A stretch of 5,240 nucleotides of DNA from Clostridia bacterium (GTDB lineage Bacteria; Bacillota_A; Clostridia; Oscillospirales; Acutalibacteraceae). Where the stretch lies: contig JAFYUD010000256.1 of assembly GCA_017549665.1 (NCBI GenBank), positions 1-5,240 on the forward strand, written 5' to 3'. Below the pieces are notes generated by a model. The model saw nothing but the letters and a program-made list of their open reading frames with translations, did not search any database and was not told where the DNA came from. Of this stretch, positions 1-5,240 are shown piece after piece. The position numbers and the translations under genes were made by a program. Every line of letters begins with the position of its first letter. Position 1 is the first letter of the stretch.

Positions 1-845
1 GTAGTAATGAATATACTTCTGACGAACAACGCCCACTTGATCACAACTACGTTGAAACAAAAAAAGAAAAAACATGTACTGAAGACGGATATATTCAGAT
101 TACCTGTTCCAGATGCGGTGAATATCACATAACAGTATTCAACAAAACAGGGCATTCATGGGACAACGGCACAGCAACAAAATCCCCCACAACAGCAGAG
201 GACGGAATTTACACTTATACCTGTATAAAATGTGGCGCTACAAAGGATGACAAAATTCCGAAGCTCACAACAAACAAAGGCGATGTTAACCAGGACGGAA
301 AAATCACTGCTTCAGATGCAAGACTTACACTGCGTGCAGCAGCCGGACTTGAAACGCTTTCAGCTGAAAAAAAATCAATTGCCGATATAGATACTAACGG
401 CAAGATAACCGCTTCTGATGCAAGAAAAATTCTCAGAATCGCAGCAGGATTAGACGAAGCAGAATCAAATACAACTACTGTTGACCTTTCAAAATATTGT
501 GGAAGTTATTATGACGGAAATACAGAAAACGGCCCGTGTTATGTGTTTAATCTGATCATCGTTGACAAGAACACAAATGTAGCAACATTTGAAATTTATT
601 ATGTAGGTCCAAATCTTTCACCTCTTTATGAAACCGAAACCATGACAACGAGACTTGACAGCAATGGTTCGGCAAGATTTTCATGGACAGACTCCTGGGG
701 TAATGAAGGTATCGGTACATTCACTGTCAGATTAGAAGTTTCTTGTTGGATAGATCTTGAAATGACTGTTACAAAAGAAGCTGAGACAAACAGAGCAACG
801 CTTGCAACTGATGGAATAAAGCACCTTTATCCCGCATCAGTTTAA
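1..845 (+). CDS. Dockerin-containing secreted protein, 3' end (partial)
   Basis: The frame is open from the left edge (first whole codon at position 3) to TAA at 843-845, giving the last 280 residues of a larger protein whose start and any catalytic domain are off-window. In order it shows two Cys repeats (residues about 13-88), a type I dockerin (about 93-150), a Thr/Ser/Asn linker, and a C-terminal domain (about 160-280) that I cannot assign. That last domain is predicted mainly beta from its alternating pattern, has two Cys (166 and 179) that could form a disulfide, and contains 'FSWTDSWGNEGIGTF'. Dockerins bind cohesins on scaffoldins or cell-surface proteins, so the protein is most likely extracellular and assembled into a cellulosome-like complex or attached to the wall; this role is inferred from the family. 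A GTG at 543 could be mistaken for a start, but the upstream dockerin codons are in the same uninterrupted frame. No strong terminator follows the stop. Confidence 0.88.
   Translation, partial: SNEYTSDEQRPLDHNYVETKKEKTCTEDGYIQITCSRCGEYHITVFNKTGHSWDNGTATKSPTTAEDGIYTYTCIKCGATKDDKIPKLTTNKGDVNQDGKITASDARLTLRAAAGLETLSAEKKSIADIDTNGKITASDARKILRIAAGLDEAESNTTTVDLSKYCGSYYDGNTENGPCYVFNLIIVDKNTNVATFEIYYVGPNLSPLYETETMTTRLDSNGSARFSWTDSWGNEGIGTFTVRLEVSCWIDLEMTVTKEAETNRATLATDGIKHLYPASV
39..266 (+). repeat. Two Cys-containing GHxW-type surface-protein repeats
   Basis: Two degenerate copies lie in the translated product. The first runs from 'DHNY' through 'CTEDGY' to 'TCSRCGE'; the second runs from 'GHSW' through 'TTAEDGIY' to 'TCIKCGA'. 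Each ends with a C-x2-C pair (Cys35/38 and Cys74/77 of the partial protein). The first copy has a third Cys (25), which in the second is replaced in the sequence TTAEDG. This repeat style is frequent in large extracellular proteins of Clostridia, and the paired cysteines suggest a small metal-binding or disulfide-linked module. The precise function is not known to me. Confidence 0.65.
279..452 (+). other. Type I dockerin domain (two Ca-binding repeats)
   Basis: Two EF-hand-like loops are visible. Repeat 1 is 'GDVNQDGKITASDARLTLR' beginning at 279, with Ca ligands D282, N288, D294 and D315 (nucleotide positions of the codons). Repeat 2 is 'ADIDTNGKITASDARKILR', with ligands at 384, 390, 396 and 417. 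Each loop is followed by a helix ending in AAGL. About 35 residues separate the two loop starts, normal for the family. Both loops carry the same 'ITASDAR' segment, so the two cohesin-binding faces are nearly symmetric, as in dockerins that can bind in two orientations. Unlike most dockerins it is not at the C-terminus: about 130 residues follow it. Confidence 0.92.
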
Positions 846-953
846 ACATAGGCAAAAATCAAAAACATAATGCTTAATAAAAAAATGTTTTCTCAAAGAG
901 GTGATAACAAACAGCAACCAAAGACAATCTGAATCACTAAAAAATTAAACCTG

Positions 954-959
954 AAAGGA
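954..959 (+). promoter_or_regulatory. Ribosome binding site of the lipoprotein gene
   Basis: AAAGGA lies 8 nt before the ATG at 968 and supports that start, which also gives a proper lipoprotein signal peptide. I found no convincing -35/-10 pair in the 122-bp gap before the gene, so it may be read from the dockerin gene's transcript or from a weak promoter. Confidence 0.7.
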
Positions 960-967
960 CATTAACA

Positions 968-1741
968 ATGAAAAAAATTTTAGCAATCATTCTCTCAATC
1001 GTTGCAGTTGCAACTCTTTTCACTGCTTGTTCTGATAACGACACTCAATCAAATAATGAGAACAATGAGCAAGTTAATCAGATCACACCATCTGACAATA
1101 ACAATACAAACGATTCTGACATCAATAAAAATGAACCAACTGATTCAAACGGCAAAATTGTCAACGATGATGGTGAAACATTCAATGTTGACACCAACAC
1201 AAAGGGAACTATAAACACAGATGCGGAAGGCATCGACAGCAACAAATTTATTCTCAACGATGTAACATATGAACTTCCATTTGCATCAGCAGAATTATTC
1301 AACAACGGATATTATATAAGTGAAAATTTAAGCTTTGAAGATGAATTTGATGCAAATGCAGCAACAAATCTCATCAGCTTCAACTTATCACATAACAACA
1401 AAACCAGTTATATAACTTTAACTCAGGTTTATAACGACTCTGACTCTTTTAAAACTCTCAAAGAATGTACAGTTTCTGCTTTCGACATTGATTTTTATTA
1501 TGTTCATGAAGACGATAATTTTGTCATCCCCGGAGGCATTACAAAAGAAAGCACAGCCGCAAACATTTTAGAGATTTTCGGTGATCCAAATACAACAACT
1601 GAATTCGAAAACGGTTATAACCTTGATGATCAGCTTACATACAACAACCACAAAACTTCAAACATCAGTTACTCATTTACGTTTAATGAGAATGGCACAT
1701 TGTACAGTATTCACATTGACTATTTAGGATTTGAAAGCTAA
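968..1741 (+). CDS. Putative lipoprotein with Asn/Asp-rich linker
   Basis: A complete 257-residue protein from ATG at 968 to TAA. Residues 1-21 form a lipoprotein signal: Lys2-Lys3, a hydrophobic core, and the lipobox-like LFTAC with the acylated Cys at 21 (Phe at -3 departs from the strict Leu/Val/Ile preference). Residues 22-90 are a low-complexity Asn/Asp/Ser/Thr linker that should be disordered and hold the domain away from the membrane. Residues about 91-257 form the folded part. It contains 'IPGGITKESTAANILEIFGDP' in segments around 188-208, which resembles the 'G.t...v...fG.P' turn of SmpA/BamE-like small domains, and then alternating beta strands. Similar lipoproteins of unknown role are common in Ruminococcus-type Clostridia, so the outer face of the membrane is a safe location but no activity can be assigned. 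The gene is more AT-rich in codon choice than the hydrolase gene at the right end (it uses ATA and AAT freely). It converges with trmO on a shared terminator. Confidence 0.85.
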   Translation: MKKILAIILSIVAVATLFTACSDNDTQSNNENNEQVNQITPSDNNNTNDSDINKNEPTDSNGKIVNDDGETFNVDTNTKGTINTDAEGIDSNKFILNDVTYELPFASAELFNNGYYISENLSFEDEFDANAATNLISFNLSHNNKTSYITLTQVYNDSDSFKTLKECTVSAFDIDFYYVHEDDNFVIPGGITKESTAANILEIFGDPNTTTEFENGYNLDDQLTYNNHKTSNISYSFTFNENGTLYSIHIDYLGFES

Positions 1742-1746
1742 AAATA

Positions 1747-1774
1747 AAGACTGTCCTCACGGGCAGTCTTTTTT
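1747..1774. terminator. Bidirectional Rho-independent terminator
   Basis: AAGACTGTCC (1747-1756), loop TCAC and GGGCAGTCTT (1761-1770) form a 10-bp stem with one G-T wobble. On the + strand it runs into TTTTTT (1769-1774). On the - strand the same stem is followed by TATTTT. It sits 5 nt after the lipoprotein stop and directly after the trmO stop (TGA at 1778-1776 on the - strand), so it can end both convergent transcripts. Confidence 0.88.
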
Positions 1775-1775
1775 G

Positions 1776-2450
1776 TCATTCTGTTTTTATAACCTCGGTA
1801 ACTGTCAGGACATTATCCTTCACTTTAAAGCGGATATCATAACCTGCGAATTCAACACCGAAAATTCTGTTTTTATCACCGATATATGACGGTCTCGGGT
1901 CAAGAGACAGCATTTTTACGGCAGCTGATCTCTTTTCTTCGGGAAGGATATTCAGAAGCTTTTCGGGAAATTCAACACCGATGATGTAATCCTTCGTAAC
2001 GGAAGTGAAGCCGTCGGTGGCTTCGGGGATACAATCTGCTACGGGAACATACGGCTTGATATCATAAACAGGTGTTCCGTTCATCATGTCAATTCCTGAA
2101 ACATACAGTACGGGTGAATCATCTTCATCAAGACTTATTTCCTCAAGCTTCACACATGATAAGCCTATATTATTCGGTCTGAAGGGTGAGCGTGTTGCAA
2201 ACACGCCCATTCTCTTGTTTCCGCCAAGCCTCGGCGGCCTGACTGTCGGTGTCCACTCATCTCTGACCGCTTCGGAAAACTGCCAGAGAAGCCACACGTG
2301 AGAAAAATCCTCAAGTCCCCTGAACGCCTCTTCCCTTCTGTATTCGGGATCAAAGACTATTCTGCCCGTAAGCTCACTGCAGAGTCCGCTTTGTCTCGGC
2401 ACTCCGAATTTTGTACTGAAGTCAGTGTATATTTTTCCTATGGGCTTCAT
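1776..2450 (-). CDS. trmO: tRNA (t6A37) N6-methyltransferase TrmO
   Basis: A complete 224-residue protein, close to the length of E. coli TrmO (YaeB/TsaA). TrmO uses S-adenosylmethionine to methylate the N6 of threonylcarbamoyl-A37 in certain threonine tRNAs, giving m6t6A beside the anticodon; this is family knowledge. Supporting features are the N-terminal 'PIGKIYTDF', 'FRGLEDFSHVWLLWQF' near residues 43-58, the family signature 'GVFATRSPFRPNNIGLS' at 82-98, 'VYDIKPYVP' at 128-136, and the C-terminal module with 'DPRPSY' (184-189) and 'FGVEFAGYDIRFKV' (197-210). The full-length domain set argues for an intact enzyme. The start codon overlaps the stop of the upstream NUDIX gene as ATGA, and no Shine-Dalgarno site is visible before it, so translation is probably coupled to that of the NUDIX gene. 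Older annotation names are tsaA or yaeB; these should not be confused with the t6A synthesis genes. Confidence 0.93.
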   Translation of the reverse strand: MKPIGKIYTDFSTKFGVPRQSGLCSELTGRIVFDPEYRREEAFRGLEDFSHVWLLWQFSEAVRDEWTPTVRPPRLGGNKRMGVFATRSPFRPNNIGLSCVKLEEISLDEDDSPVLYVSGIDMMNGTPVYDIKPYVPVADCIPEATDGFTSVTKDYIIGVEFPEKLLNILPEEKRSAAVKMLSLDPRPSYIGDKNRIFGVEFAGYDIRFKVKDNVLTVTEVIKTE

Positions 2451-2992
2451 TTTTTAAGAATATTTGCAACCATGAGTACAGCAGCCATGGTTTTTGAATC
2501 CATGATTTCACCATTCATAATCATTTCAACAAATTTGTCTATATGAATTTTTTCAACATCAAGAAATTCATCATCATCTGTATGAGCCTGACCGTAAACA
2601 AGATTTTTTGCCATATACAGATGAATAATCTCGTCAGTATAAGCAACAGAAGGATAAAGTCCGCCGATATAAGTAATATCAGCACTTTCAACACCTGTCT
2701 CCTCACTCAGTTCACGCTTTGCCGCTGTAAGAGGCTCTTCACCTATATCAAGCTTTCCTGCAGGAATTTCAATCGTTACTCTTCCGATTGGATAACGGTA
2801 CTGTCTGACCACAATTATCTCATTTTCATCTGTCACGGGTACAACAGCAACTGCGCCCTGATGCTTTATATACTCTCTTGTGGATGTATTTCCGTTGGGA
2901 AGAGCCACAACATCATTATACACGTGAAGGAGCTTTCCGTCGAAAACATATTCCGAAGATACTTTTTTTTCAATAAGATTTTCGTCTTTCAT
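2447..2992 (-). CDS. nudF: NUDIX hydrolase, ADP-ribose pyrophosphatase type
   Basis: A complete 181-residue protein of normal ADP-ribose pyrophosphatase length. The NUDIX box is perfect: Gly79, Glu85, Arg93-Glu94, Glu97-Glu98, Gly100 and Val101 in the spacing G-x5-E-x7-REUxEExGU. These residues bind the divalent metals and catalyse pyrophosphate hydrolysis. The ADP-ribose subclass is suggested by 'VVRQYRYPIG' (61-70) and 'EIPAGK' before the box, 'YPSVAYTDE' (113-121) after it, and 'GEIMDSKTMAAVL' near the C-terminus. The expected reaction is ADP-ribose to AMP plus ribose 5-phosphate in the cytoplasm, clearing a reactive NAD breakdown product; the exact substrate is inferred from family. The start at 2992 has a weak GGGATG Shine-Dalgarno 8 nt upstream and follows a near-consensus promoter at 3051-3023. 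It is the first gene of a two-gene operon with trmO, overlapping by 4 nt. The symbol nudF is by analogy with Bacillus. Confidence 0.9.
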   Translation of the reverse strand: MKDENLIEKKVSSEYVFDGKLLHVYNDVVALPNGNTSTREYIKHQGAVAVVPVTDENEIIVVRQYRYPIGRVTIEIPAGKLDIGEEPLTAAKRELSEETGVESADITYIGGLYPSVAYTDEIIHLYMAKNLVYGQAHTDDDEFLDVEKIHIDKFVEMIMNGEIMDSKTMAAVLMVANILKK

Positions 2993-3022
2993 AAAATCAA
3001 CATCCCATTTTTATTTTTATTG

Positions 3023-3051
3023 ATTATATCACATCTGATAAAAATAATCAA
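3023..3051 (-). promoter_or_regulatory. Sigma-A-type promoter of the nudF-trmO operon
   Basis: On the - strand TTGATT (3051-3046) is followed by a 17-nt spacer and a consensus TATAAT (3028-3023). The predicted transcription start is near 3016, giving a leader of about 24 nt before the ATG at 2992. Confidence 0.82.
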
Positions 3052-3083
3052 TACGGCAGGGATGAGAACAAGCAGACATATTG

Positions 3084-3101
3084 TTTGTATAAACATACAA
3101 A
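3084..3101. promoter_or_regulatory. 18-bp inverted repeat, possible operator
   Basis: TTTGTAT-AAAC-ATACAAA has perfect 7-bp arms around a 4-nt centre. It lies between the two divergent promoters, ending 16 nt before the -35 of the rightward one; its centre is about 60 bp upstream of that promoter's predicted start, a position typical of activator sites. It is clear of both -35 boxes, so a repressor acting by simple overlap is less likely. The arms are AT-rich and could occur by chance; no regulator gene is in the window. Confidence 0.4.
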
Positions 3102-3117
3102 TATATTACATTTACTA

Positions 3118-3146
3118 TTGACTTGTTTTCGCAATTTGTTTATAAT
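3118..3146 (+). promoter_or_regulatory. Strong sigma-A-type promoter of the esterase fusion gene
   Basis: TTGACT (3118-3123), a 17-nt spacer and consensus TATAAT (3141-3146). The predicted start near 3153 gives a leader of about 28 nt. With an almost consensus core promoter, the gene should be well expressed unless repressed. Confidence 0.88.
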
Positions 3147-3167
3147 TGACTATGTAATACTATATAC

Positions 3168-3172
3168 GGAGG
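3168..3172 (+). promoter_or_regulatory. Ribosome binding site fixing the start at 3181
   Basis: GGAGG with 8 nt before the ATG at 3181. This ideal site selects the frame of the 686-codon gene over another start a few bases downstream at 3185 in a different frame. Confidence 0.9.
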
Positions 3173-3180
3173 TATATTCA

Positions 3181-5240
3181 ATGCTTGACAAATTACTTTC
3201 ACTTCTTATGTCATTCATTCTTATGGTTCTGTCACTCTTCGGCGGCGGAACAGGACCTGCTCCTGATGAAGACATTGAGAACTCAGATGAAATCGTCATC
3301 TCAGATTTCAACTACACTATCAATGACGACTATTTTGCTTTTGAAAATGCAAAATACGGTAAAAATGCAACACGAAATGCATTTGACCTTTACATCCCCA
3401 GAACAAACTCAAAATGCACAATGGGTCTTGTGCTGTACATCCACGGCGGCGGCTGGATTCTCGGTGACAAGTCAAATTACACACAGATTGCAAAGCAGTA
3501 CGCAATCGAAAACGGATATGCTTGTGCATCAATCAACTACAGCTACCTTTCAGCTGAAACAGATATGAATGATATCCTTGATGACATCACAGATGCTCTC
3601 AATGCTATCAAGCATGCAGGTTCACAAGTTGCTGTAACAATCGACAAAACAATCATGGTCGGTCATTCCGCAGGCGGTCACCTTTCACTTCTCTACTCTT
3701 ACACAAGAGCTAAAGAAGCTCCCATTGCTCCTGCCGGCGTTGTAAGCTATGCAGGTCCTACAGACCTTTCTGCAGAAGAATACTGGACAACTGCAACTGA
3801 TATCAAAGATAACTATTATGATGCTGTTCCCGACAAAAGCGGAAGAGATGCTCTTTCATACATCCTTTCATGTGCAACAGGTGAAGAAATCGAAAGCTAT
3901 GAAGATGTTCAGACATATACAGAAGAGCTTCTTGCAATTTCTCCCGTAAGTTACAGCACAACAGCTGTTCCCACAATCATCGTTCACGGTCAGAGAGACG
4001 TTACTGTTCCTTACTCTAACGCAACAGAACTCAACGATCTCCTTGCAGCATCAAGCGTTGCTCGCAAGCTTGTAACATTACCCTCAGCAGGTCATGACCT
4101 TGAGCAGGATCTTACATACGTTGACGAATATGCAGACAAATATCTTACAAGCGTAAAGAATCTCATGGATGACTATGTATCTATGGAATTCACATATCTC
4201 CAGTATCCCGCAGAAGCTGTTAAGACTGTTGCTGCAAACGGAGTAACTGTAACAACTCTTACTTCAAGAGCAAACAAAAACAATAACGATGTTTACAAAG
4301 CATGTCAGGGTTACTCAGACGTAAACGGTGTCGTTATTTCTCCCTACTACTCAGCTGCAATCAACGGTCAGACAATTCCCGTTTATGCCGCAACAACTTA
4401 TATCGGAGATACTGAAAAGGGTGCACTTCACTCATTCTCAGAAATCTATGTTACTCAGGAAGAAGCAAATAAAACTTTCGAAGTAGCAATCACAGGTAAA
4501 TCAGTAAGCATTATGAATGCTGTATACATGACAACAGGCGAAAAGGTTGCAGCTACTGTAACAAACGGTACAATCAACGTCAAGCTTGCAGGCTACGGCA
4601 TTTATACATTCCTTGTAAACAATGAAGCTCAGGAATACGCATACACACTCTTTGTCCGTGAAGAAATCGACGAAGAAGCTGAAATCGCAGCACTCAGAGC
4701 ACAGGGTTATGCTGTTGAAGTATACGAAGGTCTTATTGAGTTCAACAAGGATTCTATTTTCTACTATGACATCACAGGTTCCGAGAACCGTGTTATCTAC
4801 CTCAAAAAGGGTTCATATGTTACTGTTGCTAACAAACAGGATATCAGCAGCGATGCAGGACTTTACTCTGAAGGAACAGATGTTGCCGGCATCGGCGGAC
4901 TCACAAGATATCCCCTTATCGGCGGTTCAGGTGTAAAGAATGTCAAGATTCTCGGTTACGGTACATTCGACTTTACAGACCTTGACAGAACAGAAAGAAA
5001 AGGTATTGTAATGTCATGGGGTAATAATATCGAAATCAGAGGTATCAAGCTTGTCAACGGTGCTGAATGGGCAATTCAGACATACAGAATCAACGGTCTT
5101 ACAATCAAGGATGTTGACGTATTCGGTTACAGACAGAATTCAGACGCATTTGACATCTGTAACACTCAGAATGCAACAATCACAAACTGTTTCGCACGTT
5201 CCGGTGACGACCTCTTTGCAGTAAAGACACTCGGCGGTGA
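3181..5240 (+). CDS. Secreted BD-FAE-like esterase fused to GH28-like beta-helix (partial)
   Basis: An unbroken frame of 686 codons from ATG 3181 that runs off the right edge without a stop. Residues 5-20 are a hydrophobic signal or anchor, followed by Gly/Pro and acidic residues. Residues about 45-330 are an alpha/beta-hydrolase of the BD-FAE type (feruloyl/acetyl esterases): oxyanion motif HGGGW (88-92), nucleophile elbow GHSAGG with Ser163, and probable Asp273 ('HGQRD') and His305 ('AGHD'). Residues about 335-500 are an unassigned, largely beta region. From about 518 a right-handed beta-helix begins, with 'VKILGYGTFDF' and 'SDAFDI'. Asp655 (NSD), Asp676 and Asp677 (GDD) match the catalytic trio of GH28 polygalacturonases, including the 21-residue gap. 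The expected GH28 histidine lies beyond the window. The likely role, inferred, is outside the cell: remove acyl esters and cut the backbone of a pectic or related polysaccharide. It has its own promoter and ideal RBS. Codon use is strongly biased, with no ATA for isoleucine. Confidence 0.87.
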   Translation, partial: MLDKLLSLLMSFILMVLSLFGGGTGPAPDEDIENSDEIVISDFNYTINDDYFAFENAKYGKNATRNAFDLYIPRTNSKCTMGLVLYIHGGGWILGDKSNYTQIAKQYAIENGYACASINYSYLSAETDMNDILDDITDALNAIKHAGSQVAVTIDKTIMVGHSAGGHLSLLYSYTRAKEAPIAPAGVVSYAGPTDLSAEEYWTTATDIKDNYYDAVPDKSGRDALSYILSCATGEEIESYEDVQTYTEELLAISPVSYSTTAVPTIIVHGQRDVTVPYSNATELNDLLAASSVARKLVTLPSAGHDLEQDLTYVDEYADKYLTSVKNLMDDYVSMEFTYLQYPAEAVKTVAANGVTVTTLTSRANKNNNDVYKACQGYSDVNGVVISPYYSAAINGQTIPVYAATTYIGDTEKGALHSFSEIYVTQEEANKTFEVAITGKSVSIMNAVYMTTGEKVAATVTNGTINVKLAGYGIYTFLVNNEAQEYAYTLFVREEIDEEAEIAALRAQGYAVEVYEGLIEFNKDSIFYYDITGSENRVIYLKKGSYVTVANKQDISSDAGLYSEGTDVAGIGGLTRYPLIGGSGVKNVKILGYGTFDFTDLDRTERKGIVMSWGNNIEIRGIKLVNGAEWAIQTYRINGLTIKDVDVFGYRQNSDAFDICNTQNATITNCFARSGDDLFAVKTLGG
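3313..4170 (+). other. Alpha/beta-hydrolase (BD-FAE-like esterase) domain
   Basis: Residues about 45-330 of the fusion protein. 'LYIHGGGWILGDKSNY' gives the oxyanion hole, 'GYACASINYSYLS' the following strand, 'MVGHSAGGHLSLL' the nucleophile Ser163, 'TIIVHGQRDVTVP' the acid Asp273, and 'LPSAGHDLEQ' the base His305. All parts of the triad are present in the usual order and spacing, so the domain should be active. Substrate (acetyl, feruloyl or other ester) cannot be read from the sequence. Confidence 0.88.
4732..5240 (+). other. GH28-like right-handed beta-helix domain (truncated by window)
   Basis: Residues about 518-686 show repeated beta-helix turns: 'NRVIYLKKGSYVTV', 'VKNVKILGYGTFDF', 'NNIEIRGIKLVNGAEWAI', 'INGLTIKDVDVFGY' and 'NATITNCFARSGDD'. 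NSD (653-655) and GDD (675-677) correspond to the NTD and QDD/GDD motifs of GH28 polygalacturonases. The alternative is GH49 or another pectate-lyase-fold family. The 21-residue spacing between the first and second Asp favours GH28, but without the missing His/Arg/Lys segment the family call stays provisional. Confidence 0.7.

Noticed and set aside
862..891. AAAACAT / ATGTTTT inverted repeat after the dockerin gene
   Set aside because: Only 7 AT-rich pairs with a 16-nt loop and no T-run, so it is not a convincing terminator.
896..942. GAGGTG ribosome-binding-like string in the gap before the lipoprotein gene
   Set aside because: No ATG follows at usable distance, and reading from the GTG gives only 15 codons before a stop.
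2963..2970. Run of eight A (on the - strand) early in nudF, a potential slippage site
   Set aside because: The frame is intact across it and a similar A8 occurs at 367-374 in the dockerin gene; such runs are ordinary in AT-rich genomes.
2543..3121. Open frame of 192 codons on the + strand
   Set aside because: It lies antisense to nudF, its translation is Cys/Ile/Phe-rich with no family resemblance, and the - strand frame has a perfect NUDIX box.
3123..3138. Possible CcpA catabolite (cre) site in the spacer of the rightward promoter
   Set aside because: The central CG is present, but about four of the conserved positions mismatch the cre consensus.
3185..3568. Open frame of 127 codons on the + strand starting 4 nt after the true start
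   Set aside because: It overlaps the 686-codon frame, has no RBS of its own at proper spacing, and its product has no recognisable motif, whereas the 3181 frame encodes a full esterase.
1..5240. CRISPR arrays, tRNA/rRNA genes, insertion sequences, riboswitches, phage or defence genes
   Set aside because: No direct repeat series, cloverleaf, transposase motif, conserved leader structure or defence-type gene was seen on either strand.

Overview
The window looks like part of a low-GC Firmicutes chromosome, most plausibly a gut or rumen Ruminococcus/Oscillospiraceae-type bacterium. The signs are a type I dockerin with the 'SDAR...LR.AAGL' style of repeat, Cys-rich 'GHxW...TCxxCG' surface-protein repeats, a Asn/Asp-rich lipoprotein, strong Shine-Dalgarno sites and AT-rich intergenic DNA. 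The genus is an inference; no rRNA or other marker gene is present.

Layout. (1) Positions 1-845, + strand: the 3' end of a secreted dockerin protein, with two Cys repeats, a two-repeat dockerin and then a ~120-residue C-terminal domain I do not recognise. (2) 968-1741, + strand: a 257-residue lipoprotein with a disordered linker and a C-terminal domain carrying a 'GITKEST..ILEIFGDP' stretch. (3) 1747-1774: a hairpin with T-runs on both sides that can serve as a shared terminator for convergent genes. (4) 2992 down to 1776, - strand: a two-gene operon of a NUDIX ADP-ribose pyrophosphatase and the tRNA methyltransferase TrmO, overlapping by ATGA. (5) 2993-3180: a divergent intergenic region with a near-consensus sigma-A-type promoter in each direction and an 18-bp inverted repeat between them. 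(6) 3181 to the right edge, + strand: a long open frame (686 codons and still open) that joins a secreted BD-FAE-like alpha/beta-hydrolase esterase to a GH28-like right-handed beta-helix.

How it fits together. The two outer genes belong to extracellular plant-polysaccharide breakdown: one protein is docked to a scaffold or cell surface, and the other appears to combine removal of ester groups with cleavage of the polysaccharide backbone. The central - strand operon is housekeeping (nucleotide-sugar clean-up and tRNA modification) and has no evident functional link to its neighbours. I see no CRISPR array, mobile element, tRNA, rRNA, phage or defence system. The most notable item is the esterase/beta-helix fusion, whose C-terminus lies outside the window.
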